Source: Candidatus Acetothermia bacterium (GTDB lineage Bacteria > Bipolaricaulota > Bipolaricaulia > RBG-16-55-9 > JANLFV01). Taken from it: a stretch of 46,992 nt of DNA. The notes beneath the pieces are model-generated. The model was not told the DNA's origin. It did no database searches and saw nothing but the letters and a program-made list of their open reading frames with translations. The stretch spans positions 1 to 46,992 of the forward strand of contig JANLFV010000012.1 in the NCBI GenBank assembly GCA_024653345.1, written 5' to 3'. Numbering within the stretch: the first letter of the stretch is position 1; each line of letters opens with the position of its first letter. The position numbers were made by a program, and so were the translations under genes. This document shows, piece by piece, positions 16,404 through 24,310 of this stretch.

Positions 16404-16955
16404 ATGCTGCTCCGCGGCTTTCAGAAGATCGAGACCTTCTTCCCCCCATGCCACCCCGGGGAGATCGAGACGGTCACCGCCATGGCTGAGCTTACCGACG
16501 ACATCAGCCCGGCCTTCCCCTACCTCAACGCCGTCCTCAAGGGGACGATCTACGACCAGACCCATCAGACCCTCAACTTCAAGCTCGGCGGCCGGGGGAT
16601 CACCCTCCACCCGCGGAAGATCATCGTCACCCGGCTGGAGAACAAGGAGGAGGCCGAGAAGGTCCTCGAGCGGCTGAAGGACCTGATCAACAGGACCTAC
16701 GAGCGCCGCGACCAGCTCGAGCCGAGCTACAAGAGCCGGGCCAAGCTCACGGTCATCGAGATCTACAAGCTCCTGCCGCGGACCAACTGCAAGGAGTGCG
16801 GCGAGCCGACCTGCATGGCCTTCGCCACCAAGCTGGTCAATGAGCAGGCCACGATCGAGCGGTGTAAGCCGCTCTTCGCCCCGGCGCATCAGGAGATGAA
16901 GGAGCGGCTCCTCGGCCTCCTCGAGGAGGCCGGCTACGCCGTCCCTCAAGGATAA
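16404..16955 (+). CDS. Fe-S (Fes-type cluster) protein of unknown function
   Basis: 183 residues. The C-terminal part has a Fes-type (PF04060-like) cluster motif: C129, C132, C137 and C154, in a YKLLPRTNCKECG context like that of the corrinoid/acetyl-CoA pathway Fe-S proteins and Rnf subunits. The first 110 residues do not contain any domain I can name; they include an acidic start, an LGGRGITLHPRKI strand and a charged helix. The ATG is directly after the ferredoxin stop, so the two are surely co-translated. Its company suggests a redox step in metalloid handling, but the function is unknown. Confidence 0.8.
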   Translation: MLLRGFQKIETFFPPCHPGEIETVTAMAELTDDISPAFPYLNAVLKGTIYDQTHQTLNFKLGGRGITLHPRKIIVTRLENKEEAEKVLERLKDLINRTYERRDQLEPSYKSRAKLTVIEIYKLLPRTNCKECGEPTCMAFATKLVNEQATIERCKPLFAPAHQEMKERLLGLLEEAGYAVPQG

Positions 16956-16972
16956 GGAGGTGTGCGCGCAAG

Positions 16973-17278
16973 ATGGAATCGCTGATCTCTCAGGAGAAGC
17001 CCGAGCTGTGGCGGGCCTATAGCGGGTTTGCGGCGGAGGCCCTCAAGGACGGGGCCCTCCCGGCCAAGTTCAAGGAGCTGGTGGCGATCGCGCTCTCCAT
17101 CGCCGGCCACTGCGAGCCATGCATCCGGGTCCATCTCCGCCGGGCGCTGGAGCTGGGAGCGACGGCAGAGGAGCTCGCCGAGCTCTTGGGCGTGACCGTC
17201 CTCCTCGTCGGCGGGCCGGCGGATGTCTGGACGAGGGAGGCGATCTGGGCAGAGCTGAAGAAGGCTAAGGAGGTCTGA
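16973..17278 (+). CDS. Carboxymuconolactone decarboxylase/AhpD-like protein
   Basis: 101 residues, all helical, with the AhpD-type motif C47-x2-C50-x3-H54 (GHCEPCIRVH). Such proteins are usually peroxidase or disulfide-reductase partners, not decarboxylases. In this island it may reduce peroxides, or act on arsenic-thiol adducts (inference). AGGAGG lies about 12 nt upstream, rather far. The ATGA overlap couples it to the zinc-ribbon gene. Confidence 0.88.
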   Translation: MESLISQEKPELWRAYSGFAAEALKDGALPAKFKELVAIALSIAGHCEPCIRVHLRRALELGATAEELAELLGVTVLLVGGPADVWTREAIWAELKKAKEV

Positions 17279-17463
17279 TGGCTAAAGAGAGCCCGGGCTG
17301 CTCCTGCGGCGACCCTTGGGGATATCTTCCGCCGGAGTTGCGGCCGAAGCAGAAGAAGGCGAGCTCGCTCCGCGAGGCCAGATGCCCCGGCTGCGGGAAG
17401 CTCTTCTGGACGAACCGGGAGACGGACTACTGCTTCGATTGCGAGAAGCGGCAAGGCGGGTAG
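17278..17463 (+). CDS. Small cysteine-rich zinc-ribbon-like protein
   Basis: 61 residues. Cysteines are arranged as CSC (C8, C10), CPGC (C36, C39) and CFDC (C52, C55). The last two pairs look like a zinc ribbon; the first pair could bind a soft metal. Coupled to the AhpD-like gene by ATGA. I do not recognise a family. A metal-buffering or chaperone role is possible but unproven. Confidence 0.7.
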   Translation: MAKESPGCSCGDPWGYLPPELRPKQKKASSLREARCPGCGKLFWTNRETDYCFDCEKRQGG

Positions 17464-17470
17464 CGCGCTG

Positions 17471-18466
17471 ATGCGATCACTCAATGACTTCATCCGGAGG
17501 CACTACTCTTACCTGATCCTCACTACCGTCGGGCTGAGCATCGTGGTCGGCCAGCTCTTCCCCGCCGTGGCCAGGGCCTTTAAGCCCTATATGATCTATC
17601 TCATCGGGCTCATGATCTGGGCGATGAGCGTGACGATCCGGTTCCCCGAATTGCGCTTCGCCTTCAGGAAGGGGAAGCTCATCGGCTGCGGCTTGCTCGC
17701 CAACTTCGTCCTCCTCCCCCTGTTATGCTATCTCTTGGCGATCGCCCTAATGCGCAGCCATCCGCTCTATGCCACGGGGTTCATCCTGATGGGGACCGTC
17801 CCCTGCGCAGGGATGAATGTGGTCTGGACCGGGCTCCTCGGCGGCGATGTGGCCCTGGCTCTCGTCCTCGGGGCCCTGACGATGCTTCTAGGGATCGTCA
17901 CCATCCCCGGCCTGACCTACATTCTCGCCGGAACTTATGTCTCGGTAAATGTGCTCGAGATGCTCTATACCCTGGCCAAGGTCCTGATCATCCCCATCCT
18001 CTTGGGGATCGTCACCCGCTCCCTCTTGGAGAGGAGGGCCAAGCAAGAGACGGCGCTGTTGCCGATCTTCCCGCCGATCGCCGCCATCTCGGCGATGCTC
18101 CTGATGTTCATCATGATCGCCCTCAATATCCGGATGATCCCGGCCGACGGGAGCGTCCTCCTCTCGCTGATCATCCCGCCGCTCTTGCTCTTCCCCATCG
18201 CCTTCGGCGGGGTCTACCTCTGGTGCGATCGGCTCCTCCGCTGCGAGAGGCGGGAGACCGACGCCATCGTCTACTCCTCAGGGATGAAGCACCTCCCCTT
18301 GGCAATGGGGATCGCCTTCGTCTCCTTCGGGCAAGAGGCGGCCCTCCCCATCGCCGTAGCCGCGGTCTTCCAGACCTTCAACGCCAGCCTCTTCTACCGG
18401 CTCTTCCAGCGGCTCGGCCGGCGCGTGGAGGCCGCACAGAAGACGGGTAAGAAGGAGGTAATGTGA
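17471..18466 (+). CDS. Bile acid:sodium symporter/ACR3-superfamily transporter
   Basis: 331 residues with about ten membrane helices. The TVPCAGMNVVWTGLLGGD segment corresponds to the Pro-Cys substrate region of the BASS/ACR3 superfamily, and a second discontinuous helix lies near GMKHLPLAMGIAF. It is shorter and more diverged than the canonical ACR3 at 28237, which has the [13 protein letters not shown] form, so the substrate may be arsenite, another oxyanion or an organic acid. Position in the ars island supports metalloid export. The stop overlaps the DsbA start as GTGA. Confidence 0.8.
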   Translation: MRSLNDFIRRHYSYLILTTVGLSIVVGQLFPAVARAFKPYMIYLIGLMIWAMSVTIRFPELRFAFRKGKLIGCGLLANFVLLPLLCYLLAIALMRSHPLYATGFILMGTVPCAGMNVVWTGLLGGDVALALVLGALTMLLGIVTIPGLTYILAGTYVSVNVLEMLYTLAKVLIIPILLGIVTRSLLERRAKQETALLPIFPPIAAISAMLLMFIMIALNIRMIPADGSVLLSLIIPPLLLFPIAFGGVYLWCDRLLRCERRETDAIVYSSGMKHLPLAMGIAFVSFGQEAALPIAVAAVFQTFNASLFYRLFQRLGRRVEAAQKTGKKEVM

Positions 18467-19188
18467 GGAAGACCGAAAAGAGGCGGGGAAGGAAGGCCGG
18501 CCTCAGCGCGAGGCTCTTCCGGCTCCGGGCCCCACTGGTGACGGCCCTAGCCCTCGCGGTCGGGGGAGCCCTGATCGGGGTGAGCTACTGGTATTCCAGC
18601 TCCCGGCTCACCTCCGGGAGCCTGCCATGCCCGGAGGATGAACCCTCCGCGGTCACGGAGGCCACGGTGGAGCCGACCAAGGGCTGCCTCGACGCCCCCG
18701 TGACCATCGTGGAGTTCTCCGAGTTCTACTGCCCCTTCTGCGCGAGGTTTGTCTGGGAGACCCTCCCTAAGATCGTGGAGGAGTATGTGAAGAAGGACCT
18801 GGTGAAGCTCGTCTTTCGGAACTTCCCCGTCCACGGCGAGCCGGCGATCCAGGCGGCCTTAGCGGGGGAGTGCGCCCACGAGCAGGGCCGGTTCTGGGAG
18901 TATCACGACCGGCTCTTCACTGCCACCTCCAAGGAGTATAGGCAGCTCGATGCGACGGCGCTCGTGAACTTAGCCGGGGAGTTGGGGCTTGATCGCGCGG
19001 CCTTCCGCGAGTGCCTGAGCTCCGGGCGCTATCGCGCGAACCTCGAGGAGGACATCGCTGAAGGGAAGCGGCTCGGCGTGCGAGGGACCCCGACCTTCTT
19101 CATCAATGGCCAGATGGTGGTCGGGGCCCAGCCGTTCGAGAAGTTCAAGCAGGTCATCGAGGAGGAGCTCAAGAGGAGCGGGAGATGA
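18463..19188 (+). CDS. DsbA family thiol-disulfide oxidoreductase, membrane-anchored
   Basis: 241 residues from GTG 18463 (GGAGG just upstream). A basic N-terminus and one hydrophobic helix (about 24-42) place the thioredoxin-fold domain outside the membrane. Active site CPFC at C90/C93; cis-Pro region RGTPTFFING near the C-terminus. It oxidises or isomerises exported thiols. The VKOR gene that overlaps it by ATGA should recycle it. Why this pair sits in a metalloid island is unclear: it may protect exported Cys proteins from arsenic. Confidence 0.92.
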   Translation: MRKTEKRRGRKAGLSARLFRLRAPLVTALALAVGGALIGVSYWYSSSRLTSGSLPCPEDEPSAVTEATVEPTKGCLDAPVTIVEFSEFYCPFCARFVWETLPKIVEEYVKKDLVKLVFRNFPVHGEPAIQAALAGECAHEQGRFWEYHDRLFTATSKEYRQLDATALVNLAGELGLDRAAFRECLSSGRYRANLEEDIAEGKRLGVRGTPTFFINGQMVVGAQPFEKFKQVIEEELKRSGR

Positions 19189-19613
19189 AGAGGACCTCCG
19201 CCATGCAAGTAGCGATCATCGTCCTCGCGATCTTGGGGCTGGCCGACTCGGCTTATCTCTTCTATGAGCACCTCGGCCATGAGATCGTCTGCATCGGGCA
19301 GGGCTGCAGCATCGTCAATGACTCACCCTACGCCGAGCTCTTCGGGGTCCCGATGTCGGTCATGGGCTTGGTGGGCTACGCCTTCATCCTCGGCGCGGCG
19401 GTCGCCGCCCTCCGCTTGAGGGGCCGTGGCCGGGAGTGGGCCAAGGCGGCCGTCTACGGCTTCGCCCTCGTCGGGCTTCTCTATTCGGGCTATCTTACCT
19501 ATCTCGAGCTCTTCATGATCCGGGCCATCTGCACCTGGTGCGTCGTCTCGGCGGCCATCGTCGCGGCGATCTTCGCCCTAGCGGCGGTCGAGCTATGGGG
19601 GAGGGAGAGGTGA
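19185..19613 (+). CDS. Vitamin K epoxide reductase (VKOR) homologue
   Basis: 142 residues with four membrane helices. The active-site CTWC (C116, C119) and the loop cysteines C36 and C41 match bacterial VKOR, which reoxidises DsbA and passes electrons to a quinone. It is adjacent to and overlapping the DsbA gene, the usual bacterial pairing. The stop overlaps the likely GTG of the patatin gene. Confidence 0.93.
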   Translation: MKRTSAMQVAIIVLAILGLADSAYLFYEHLGHEIVCIGQGCSIVNDSPYAELFGVPMSVMGLVGYAFILGAAVAALRLRGRGREWAKAAVYGFALVGLLYSGYLTYLELFMIRAICTWCVVSAAIVAAIFALAAVELWGRER

Positions 19614-20617
19614 AAGGGAGAAATGGCAGGTCAAAGGTCGGCCTAGTCCTAAGCGGCGGAGGGGCCCGTGGCTTTGCCCATATCGGTGCGATAAGGGCCC
19701 TACAGAGCCTCGCGATCCCGATCGACCTAGTAGTCGGCACCAGCATGGGGGCAATTATCGGCGGGGCCTTCGCCAGTGGGATCGATCTTGATAAGCTGGA
19801 AAGGATCCTTGCTAACCTGGATCTCTATGACCTGCTGGACCTCCCTCGAAGCTCCTTCCAAGAGCTTGAAACTGTCCTCAGACGGTTCATCGCGGAGCAT
19901 TTCTCTCCAAGGGGAGACTGGCGCTCGCCCAGCTCCCCTTACCATCAACGGGTCCGTAGGCTCTGTGAGTTCTTCAACCTCTTCACCAGGGACAAGACTG
20001 TCGAGGAGCTAGAGATCCCCTTTGCTGCCGTGGCCACTGACATTGATACCGGCGAGCGGGTGGTCCTCCGCCACGGGAGGATCTGCAAGGCGATCACTGT
20101 CTCGGCCATCATTCCGGATGTCTTCTATCCTGTAGAGCACGAGGGCCGCTACCTCGTCGATGGCGGAGTGGTCGACAATCTCCCAATAGATGTAGCGATC
20201 GAGCTCGGTGCGGAGGCAGTAATCGCCATCGATCTCGGCTCGGCCGAGCTCCTTAGGGAGCTCAGGGGGAGCATCGACATCTTCTCCCAATTGGCGCGGA
20301 TTGTGGTCCGCGAGCTGAGCCGGGCCAAACTGGAGCTGGCTCAGGAGCGATTGGGACCAGGCCGTCTCCTCGTCCTTCAGCCACCGCTCGAGGAGATCCG
20401 CTGGCTCGACTTCGCCAAGATCGCCACGATCGCCAGGATCGGAGAGGAGGAGGTCAGGAGACATATCAAGGAGATTAGAGCGCTGGTTGAGGAAGTTGGG
20501 ACGGAGAGCGGCCCCTCTAATCACTTAGAGAGGAGTGGATTATCATGCCCGATCCGAAGCTCGTCAGACCCTGGCACGGCATCCCGCGGGAGCAGATCGT
20601 CTGGCATCCCACCGTAG
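19610..20617 (+). CDS. Patatin-like phospholipase (RssA/NTE type)
   Basis: 335 residues from GTG 19610, which overlaps the VKOR stop (GTGA) and has GGGAGG just upstream; ATG 19595 is in frame but lies deeper in VKOR. The oxyanion hole GGGARG (16-21), nucleophile Ser45 in GTSMG and the DGG Asp of the Ser-Asp dyad are all present, so it should be an active lipid acyl hydrolase. The last 25 or so residues overlap the next gene by 73 nt and are Ser/Arg-rich and non-family-like, which suggests that a stop was lost or shifted recently. Codon use is looser than in the genes just before it. Confidence 0.88.
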   Translation: MKGRNGRSKVGLVLSGGGARGFAHIGAIRALQSLAIPIDLVVGTSMGAIIGGAFASGIDLDKLERILANLDLYDLLDLPRSSFQELETVLRRFIAEHFSPRGDWRSPSSPYHQRVRRLCEFFNLFTRDKTVEELEIPFAAVATDIDTGERVVLRHGRICKAITVSAIIPDVFYPVEHEGRYLVDGGVVDNLPIDVAIELGAEAVIAIDLGSAELLRELRGSIDIFSQLARIVVRELSRAKLELAQERLGPGRLLVLQPPLEEIRWLDFAKIATIARIGEEEVRRHIKEIRALVEEVGTESGPSNHLERSGLSCPIRSSSDPGTASRGSRSSGIPP

Positions 20618-21630
20618 ACGATGACGCCTGTATCGGCTGTGGCACCTGCGTCACGGGCTGCGGGCGGCTGGTCTATCGTTTCGACTTTGAGCGCAAGAAG
20701 GCCGTAATTGCTGATCCACTCAATTGCCTGGTCGGCTGCACGACCTGCGCCAACACCTGTCCCACGCACGCCATCAGCTTCCCGCCCCTGGAGACCATCG
20801 CCGAGCTCTTGGAGCGGCCCGAGGTGCACCATGCCGTCGAGGATGAGCTGCTGATGCGGAAAGACCAAGTGGCTTGGCAGGAAGCCCTGCCCCATCCGGA
20901 TCGGCTGGTCCGCTTGGTCGTCACCCGGAAGGAGCCGATCGGCGAAAAGAACCTCCTGGTGACCCTCGAGCCCTACGGTGAGGAAGACTGCATGTGCCAG
21001 TTTATCCCCGGCCAGTATCTGGAGATCTGGGTGCCAGGCACGCCGTGGATGTCGCGGGCCTATTCCATCGGCAGCGCACCGCGCGAAGATGGGCGCATCG
21101 AGCTGCACCTCCGTCGTATCGAAGGGGGGCGGTTCACCACCTGGGCTTTCGCGCAGTTGAAGGTAGGCGATGTGCTGACCGTCCGGGGCCCACTGGGCCA
21201 CTTCGTGGTGCGCTCCTCGCTCGACAAGCCCTTGCTCTTCGTGGCACGGGGCACCGGCTTCGCGCCGATCAAGGCGATGATCGAGCAGCAGCTTGAGCTT
21301 ACGCCCGCCCGGGACCTCTTACTCTTCTGGGGCGTGACCGACACGAGCGACTTCTATGAGCTGGATCTGCTCTCCGGCTGGGCGAAGAGCGATCCAAACT
21401 TTCGTTGTGTGCTGACGGCCCGCACGGTCTCCGCGGGCTTCGTGGTCCCCCAGGGCCTAGAGTTTCGCAAAGGGACTTGTTATGATGCTCTGGAAGCTAG
21501 CCGGTTCGAGATCTCAAAGCGGGATGTCTATGTCGCCGGTCCGCGGAAGACCGTGGAGGCCACCCTCAGGGTCCTTAGAGCCAAGGGAGTGCCTCACGAG
21601 CAGATCCTAATCGACTCATATGGCAATTGA
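20545..21630 (+). CDS. Ferredoxin-FAD/NAD(P) reductase fusion
   Basis: 361 residues. Residues 1-80 form the same two-cluster ferredoxin as the gene at 16104 (C29/32/35/39 and C61/65/68/72, here with normal spacing). Residues about 120-361 form an FNR-type reductase: the FAD-binding RAYS motif (in SRAYSIGS), an ARGTGFAP nucleotide loop and a DVYVAGPRKTV segment. It should move electrons between NAD(P)H and a ferredoxin-type partner in one chain. It could supply the Fe-S proteins of the island or act as an independent reductase. Codon usage differs somewhat from neighbours (more CGT, GCA, CTG), hinting at separate origin. Confidence 0.88.
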   Translation: MPDPKLVRPWHGIPREQIVWHPTVDDDACIGCGTCVTGCGRLVYRFDFERKKAVIADPLNCLVGCTTCANTCPTHAISFPPLETIAELLERPEVHHAVEDELLMRKDQVAWQEALPHPDRLVRLVVTRKEPIGEKNLLVTLEPYGEEDCMCQFIPGQYLEIWVPGTPWMSRAYSIGSAPREDGRIELHLRRIEGGRFTTWAFAQLKVGDVLTVRGPLGHFVVRSSLDKPLLFVARGTGFAPIKAMIEQQLELTPARDLLLFWGVTDTSDFYELDLLSGWAKSDPNFRCVLTARTVSAGFVVPQGLEFRKGTCYDALEASRFEISKRDVYVAGPRKTVEATLRVLRAKGVPHEQILIDSYGN

Positions 21631-21687
21631 TAATATCGGGCAGCAAGAGAGGCTCGGCAAGGAGGTTCGCCGATCGGGCTTTGGACG

Positions 21688-22431
21688 ATGATGCTCAGGA
21701 TTGAAGGGCTCTTCCTCGAACTGGATGGGAGGCCGATCCTCGGCGGGCTCGACCTGGAGGTCGCCGCGGGCGAGATCCATGCGCTCCTCGGGGCCAACGG
21801 GACCGGGAAGTCGACACTGGCCTACACGGTCATGGGCCTCGCCGGCTACCGCCCCCAGCGCGGCCGGATCTACTTCGCCGGCCAGGATATCACCGATAGA
21901 TCGGTCACCGAGCGGGCCAGGCTCGGCCTCACCCTCGCTTGGCAGCAGCCGGCGAGCTTCGAGGGACTGACGATCAAAGAGTATCTGGAGATTGCCCGGC
22001 AGGGCGAGGGCACGAGCCCTGCGATCGCGGAGTGCCTGGAGCTGGTCGGCCTCCCGCCCGCAAGTTATCTCCACCGCACCTTGAATGAGCACCTCTCCGG
22101 CGGGGAACGCAAGAGGGTCGAGCTGGCCGCCGTCCTGGCGATGGCCCCCAAGCTGGCGATCCTCGATGAACCCGATTCGGGGATCGATGTCCTCTCGCTA
22201 GAGGATATCATGGAGGTGATCCGGCGGATGAACCGCGCCGGGACGACCGTGCTGCTGATCACCCACCGGGAGGAGTTCGCCCGCGCCGCCCATCGGGCCT
22301 CGCACCTCTGCGCTGGGAGGGTCCTGAAGGCCGGCGAGCCGGAGGAGGTCGTCCGGTTCTATAAGGAGAATTGCAAGCGGTGCGACCATGTGAACGAGCC
22401 GGAGCTGGAGCGATTGGAGGAGCAGCGATGA
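21688..22431 (+). CDS. sufC: SufC-like ATPase of a minimal SMS iron-sulfur assembly system
   Basis: 247 residues. Walker A GANGTGKST (35-43), signature LSGGERKRVELA and Walker B with the SufC-specific DEPDSGID. SufC drives the SufB/D scaffold for Fe-S cluster assembly. ATG 21688 or 21691 has no clear ribosome site; an AAGGAGG lies about 23 nt upstream. The stop overlaps the next gene by ATGA. With only one SufB/D partner and no SufD, SufS or SufU nearby, it fits the two-gene SMS arrangement known from archaea and deep-branching bacteria. Confidence 0.92.
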   Translation: MMLRIEGLFLELDGRPILGGLDLEVAAGEIHALLGANGTGKSTLAYTVMGLAGYRPQRGRIYFAGQDITDRSVTERARLGLTLAWQQPASFEGLTIKEYLEIARQGEGTSPAIAECLELVGLPPASYLHRTLNEHLSGGERKRVELAAVLAMAPKLAILDEPDSGIDVLSLEDIMEVIRRMNRAGTTVLLITHREEFARAAHRASHLCAGRVLKAGEPEEVVRFYKENCKRCDHVNEPELERLEEQR

Positions 22432-23387
22432 GGAAGGCAGTAGAGCTCGGCTATTCCGAGGAGTTCGCGGCCCTCGCCCGGGCCTATGAGCGTTCGGGCG
22501 GCGATCCTTCGGCATTAGCAAACCCTGGGGTTGCCAGCCTGGTGGTGAGCGGCAACCGGGTCCTGGGGCTGAACAGCCTCCCCGGCCTGGATATGAGTGC
22601 TGAAGAGCTGGCCGATGGGATCAAAGCCCACATCGCGGTCGAGCCGGGAGCGATCATCGCGCAGCCGGTCCACTTCTGCTTCGGGCTCTTGCCGGAGGAG
22701 GGGGTCCAGCGGATCATCTCCCATTTCAAGATCGGCCCCGGGGCCAGTGTGAAGTTCCTGGCCCACTGCTCCTTCCCGAATGCGGTCAAAGTCCGGCACA
22801 TCATGGAAGCCGAGGTCGGCAAGGGGGCGGCGATGGAGTATAATGAGGCCCACTTCCACGGCCCCGCGGGCGGAGCGGAGGTCTATCCCCACGCGAGAAT
22901 AGCCATAGCAGAGGGCGGGAGCTACCGCAGCGAGTTCAAGCTGATCCAGGGCGCAGTCGGGCTCCTCGAGATCGAGTATGATGTCCATCTCGAGGCTCGG
23001 GCGGCCGCTGAGCTCGTGACCAAAGTCCATGGCAAGGGGGATGATCGGATTAAGATCAAGGAGTCGCTCTACCTGGAGGGCGCGCAGGCCCGGGGGTTAG
23101 TCAAGAGCCGGATCGTCCTCCAGGAGCGGGCCCAGGCCGAGTTCACCGGCGAGGCCATCGGGGCCGGGCCGTTCTCCTGCGGGCACATCGACTGCACCGA
23201 GATCCTGGGAGGAACCGAGGCTAAGGCGGTCGCCGTCCCCAAGCTGGTCGTGGTGGACGAGCGGGCCAAGCTGACCCACGAGGCGGCGATCGGGAGCATC
23301 GATAAGAAGGAATTAGAGACCCTGATGGCCCGCGGGCTCTCCGAGGAGGAGGCGGTCGAGATCGTCGTCCGCGGGCTCTTGCGCTAG
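22428..23387 (+). CDS. SufB/SufD-like scaffold (SmsB type)
   Basis: 319 residues, shorter than classical SufB (about 450-500) as expected for the minimal SMS form. The C-terminal HEAAIGSIDKKELETLMARG block is the SufB/D signature, and CGHIDCTEILGG carries the conserved cysteine and acidic residues near the cluster site. Beta-helix core between residues about 120 and 260. GGAGG lies ahead of ATG 22428. It acts with SufC as scaffold for [4Fe-4S] clusters, plausibly serving the Fe-S proteins of this island, though it may equally be the housekeeping system. Confidence 0.9.
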   Translation: MRKAVELGYSEEFAALARAYERSGGDPSALANPGVASLVVSGNRVLGLNSLPGLDMSAEELADGIKAHIAVEPGAIIAQPVHFCFGLLPEEGVQRIISHFKIGPGASVKFLAHCSFPNAVKVRHIMEAEVGKGAAMEYNEAHFHGPAGGAEVYPHARIAIAEGGSYRSEFKLIQGAVGLLEIEYDVHLEARAAAELVTKVHGKGDDRIKIKESLYLEGAQARGLVKSRIVLQERAQAEFTGEAIGAGPFSCGHIDCTEILGGTEAKAVAVPKLVVVDERAKLTHEAAIGSIDKKELETLMARGLSEEEAVEIVVRGLLR

Positions 23388-23388
23388 A

Positions 23389-24294
23389 ATGAAGAAAATG
23401 ACAATCCAGCTGACCTGGGCCTTCGCGATCTCGGCGACCACCTTCGTTTTGGAGCTCGTCGGGGGCCTCCTCTCCTCGAGCTTGGCCCTCCTCTCCGATG
23501 CCGGGCACGTCTTCGCCGACGCGGTCGCCCTCGGGCTCAGCCTCTTTGCCCTCCGGCTCGCGGCCCGGCCGGCCGATGCCAAGGCCACCTTCGGCTACCA
23601 TCGCGTGGGGATCATGGTCGCGCTCGTCAATGGCACCACGCTCATCGTCATCGCTGCTCTGATCTTCCGCGAGGCCTACCAGCGGTTCTTCGCCCCGCCC
23701 GAGATCAAGACCACGGAGCTGCTGGCGATCGCCGCGGTCGGGCTGGCGGCGAACCTGGCGATGGCCTTGCTCCTCCGCCGCGGGCGGCGGGCGAGCCTGA
23801 ACATCAAGAGCGCCTGGCTCCATGTGCTAGGGGACGGCCTCGGCTCGCTCGGGGTGCTCGCCTCCGGGGTGGTCATCCTCCTCACCGGCTGGAGCTATGT
23901 GGACCCGCTCATCAGCGTCCTGATCGGCGGGCTGATCTTCATCGGCGGGCTGAGGGTGATCCGGGAGGCCGGAGCCGTCCTGCTCGAGCTCCCCCCGCGG
24001 GGGCTCGACCTGGAGGAGGTGGCCCGCGCGATGGAGTCCGTCCCCGGGGTCCTCGATGTCCACGACCTCCATGTCTGGGCGATCACCCCTCAGCTTATTG
24101 CCCTGGCAGCCCATGTCCAGGTCGAGGACCAGCCACTCGCGGCGGCCGTGGAGGTCTGCGCGGCCCTCCGGGAGCGGCTCCGTGGGCTGGGGATCGGCCA
24201 TCTCACCCTCCAACTGGAGTGCCACGGCTGCGCGGAAGGGAAGACCTTCTGCCACCTCCTCGAGCCGCTGGGGGAGAGCGCCGCTGAACCATAA
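23389..24294 (+). CDS. Cation diffusion facilitator metal transporter
   Basis: 301 residues with six membrane helices and a cytoplasmic C-domain. Both zinc-site pairs are present: HxxxD at H40/D44 (DAGHVFADA) and HxxxD in LHVLGDGLGS. The C-terminus ends in a Cys/His stretch (CHGC, then CHLL) that could bind extra metal. CDF proteins export Zn, Co, Fe, Mn or Cd by proton exchange. The ATG is one base after the smsB stop, so it is part of the same operon and likely relates to metal balance of the island. Confidence 0.92.
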   Translation: MKKMTIQLTWAFAISATTFVLELVGGLLSSSLALLSDAGHVFADAVALGLSLFALRLAARPADAKATFGYHRVGIMVALVNGTTLIVIAALIFREAYQRFFAPPEIKTTELLAIAAVGLAANLAMALLLRRGRRASLNIKSAWLHVLGDGLGSLGVLASGVVILLTGWSYVDPLISVLIGGLIFIGGLRVIREAGAVLLELPPRGLDLEEVARAMESVPGVLDVHDLHVWAITPQLIALAAHVQVEDQPLAAAVEVCAALRERLRGLGIGHLTLQLECHGCAEGKTFCHLLEPLGESAAEP

Positions 24295-24310
24295 GAAGGG
24301 AGGAGTCTTG

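Noticed and set aside
15948..16949. A 333-codon open frame on the minus strand
   Set aside because: It is opposite the ferredoxin and Fe-S genes, which have ordered Cys motifs and coupled starts; the shadow has none.
16104..16955. HgcB-like ferredoxin or corrinoid protein partner for mercury methylation
   Set aside because: There is no hgcA with its corrinoid domain nearby, and the Cys patterns differ from HgcB; arsenic context fits better.
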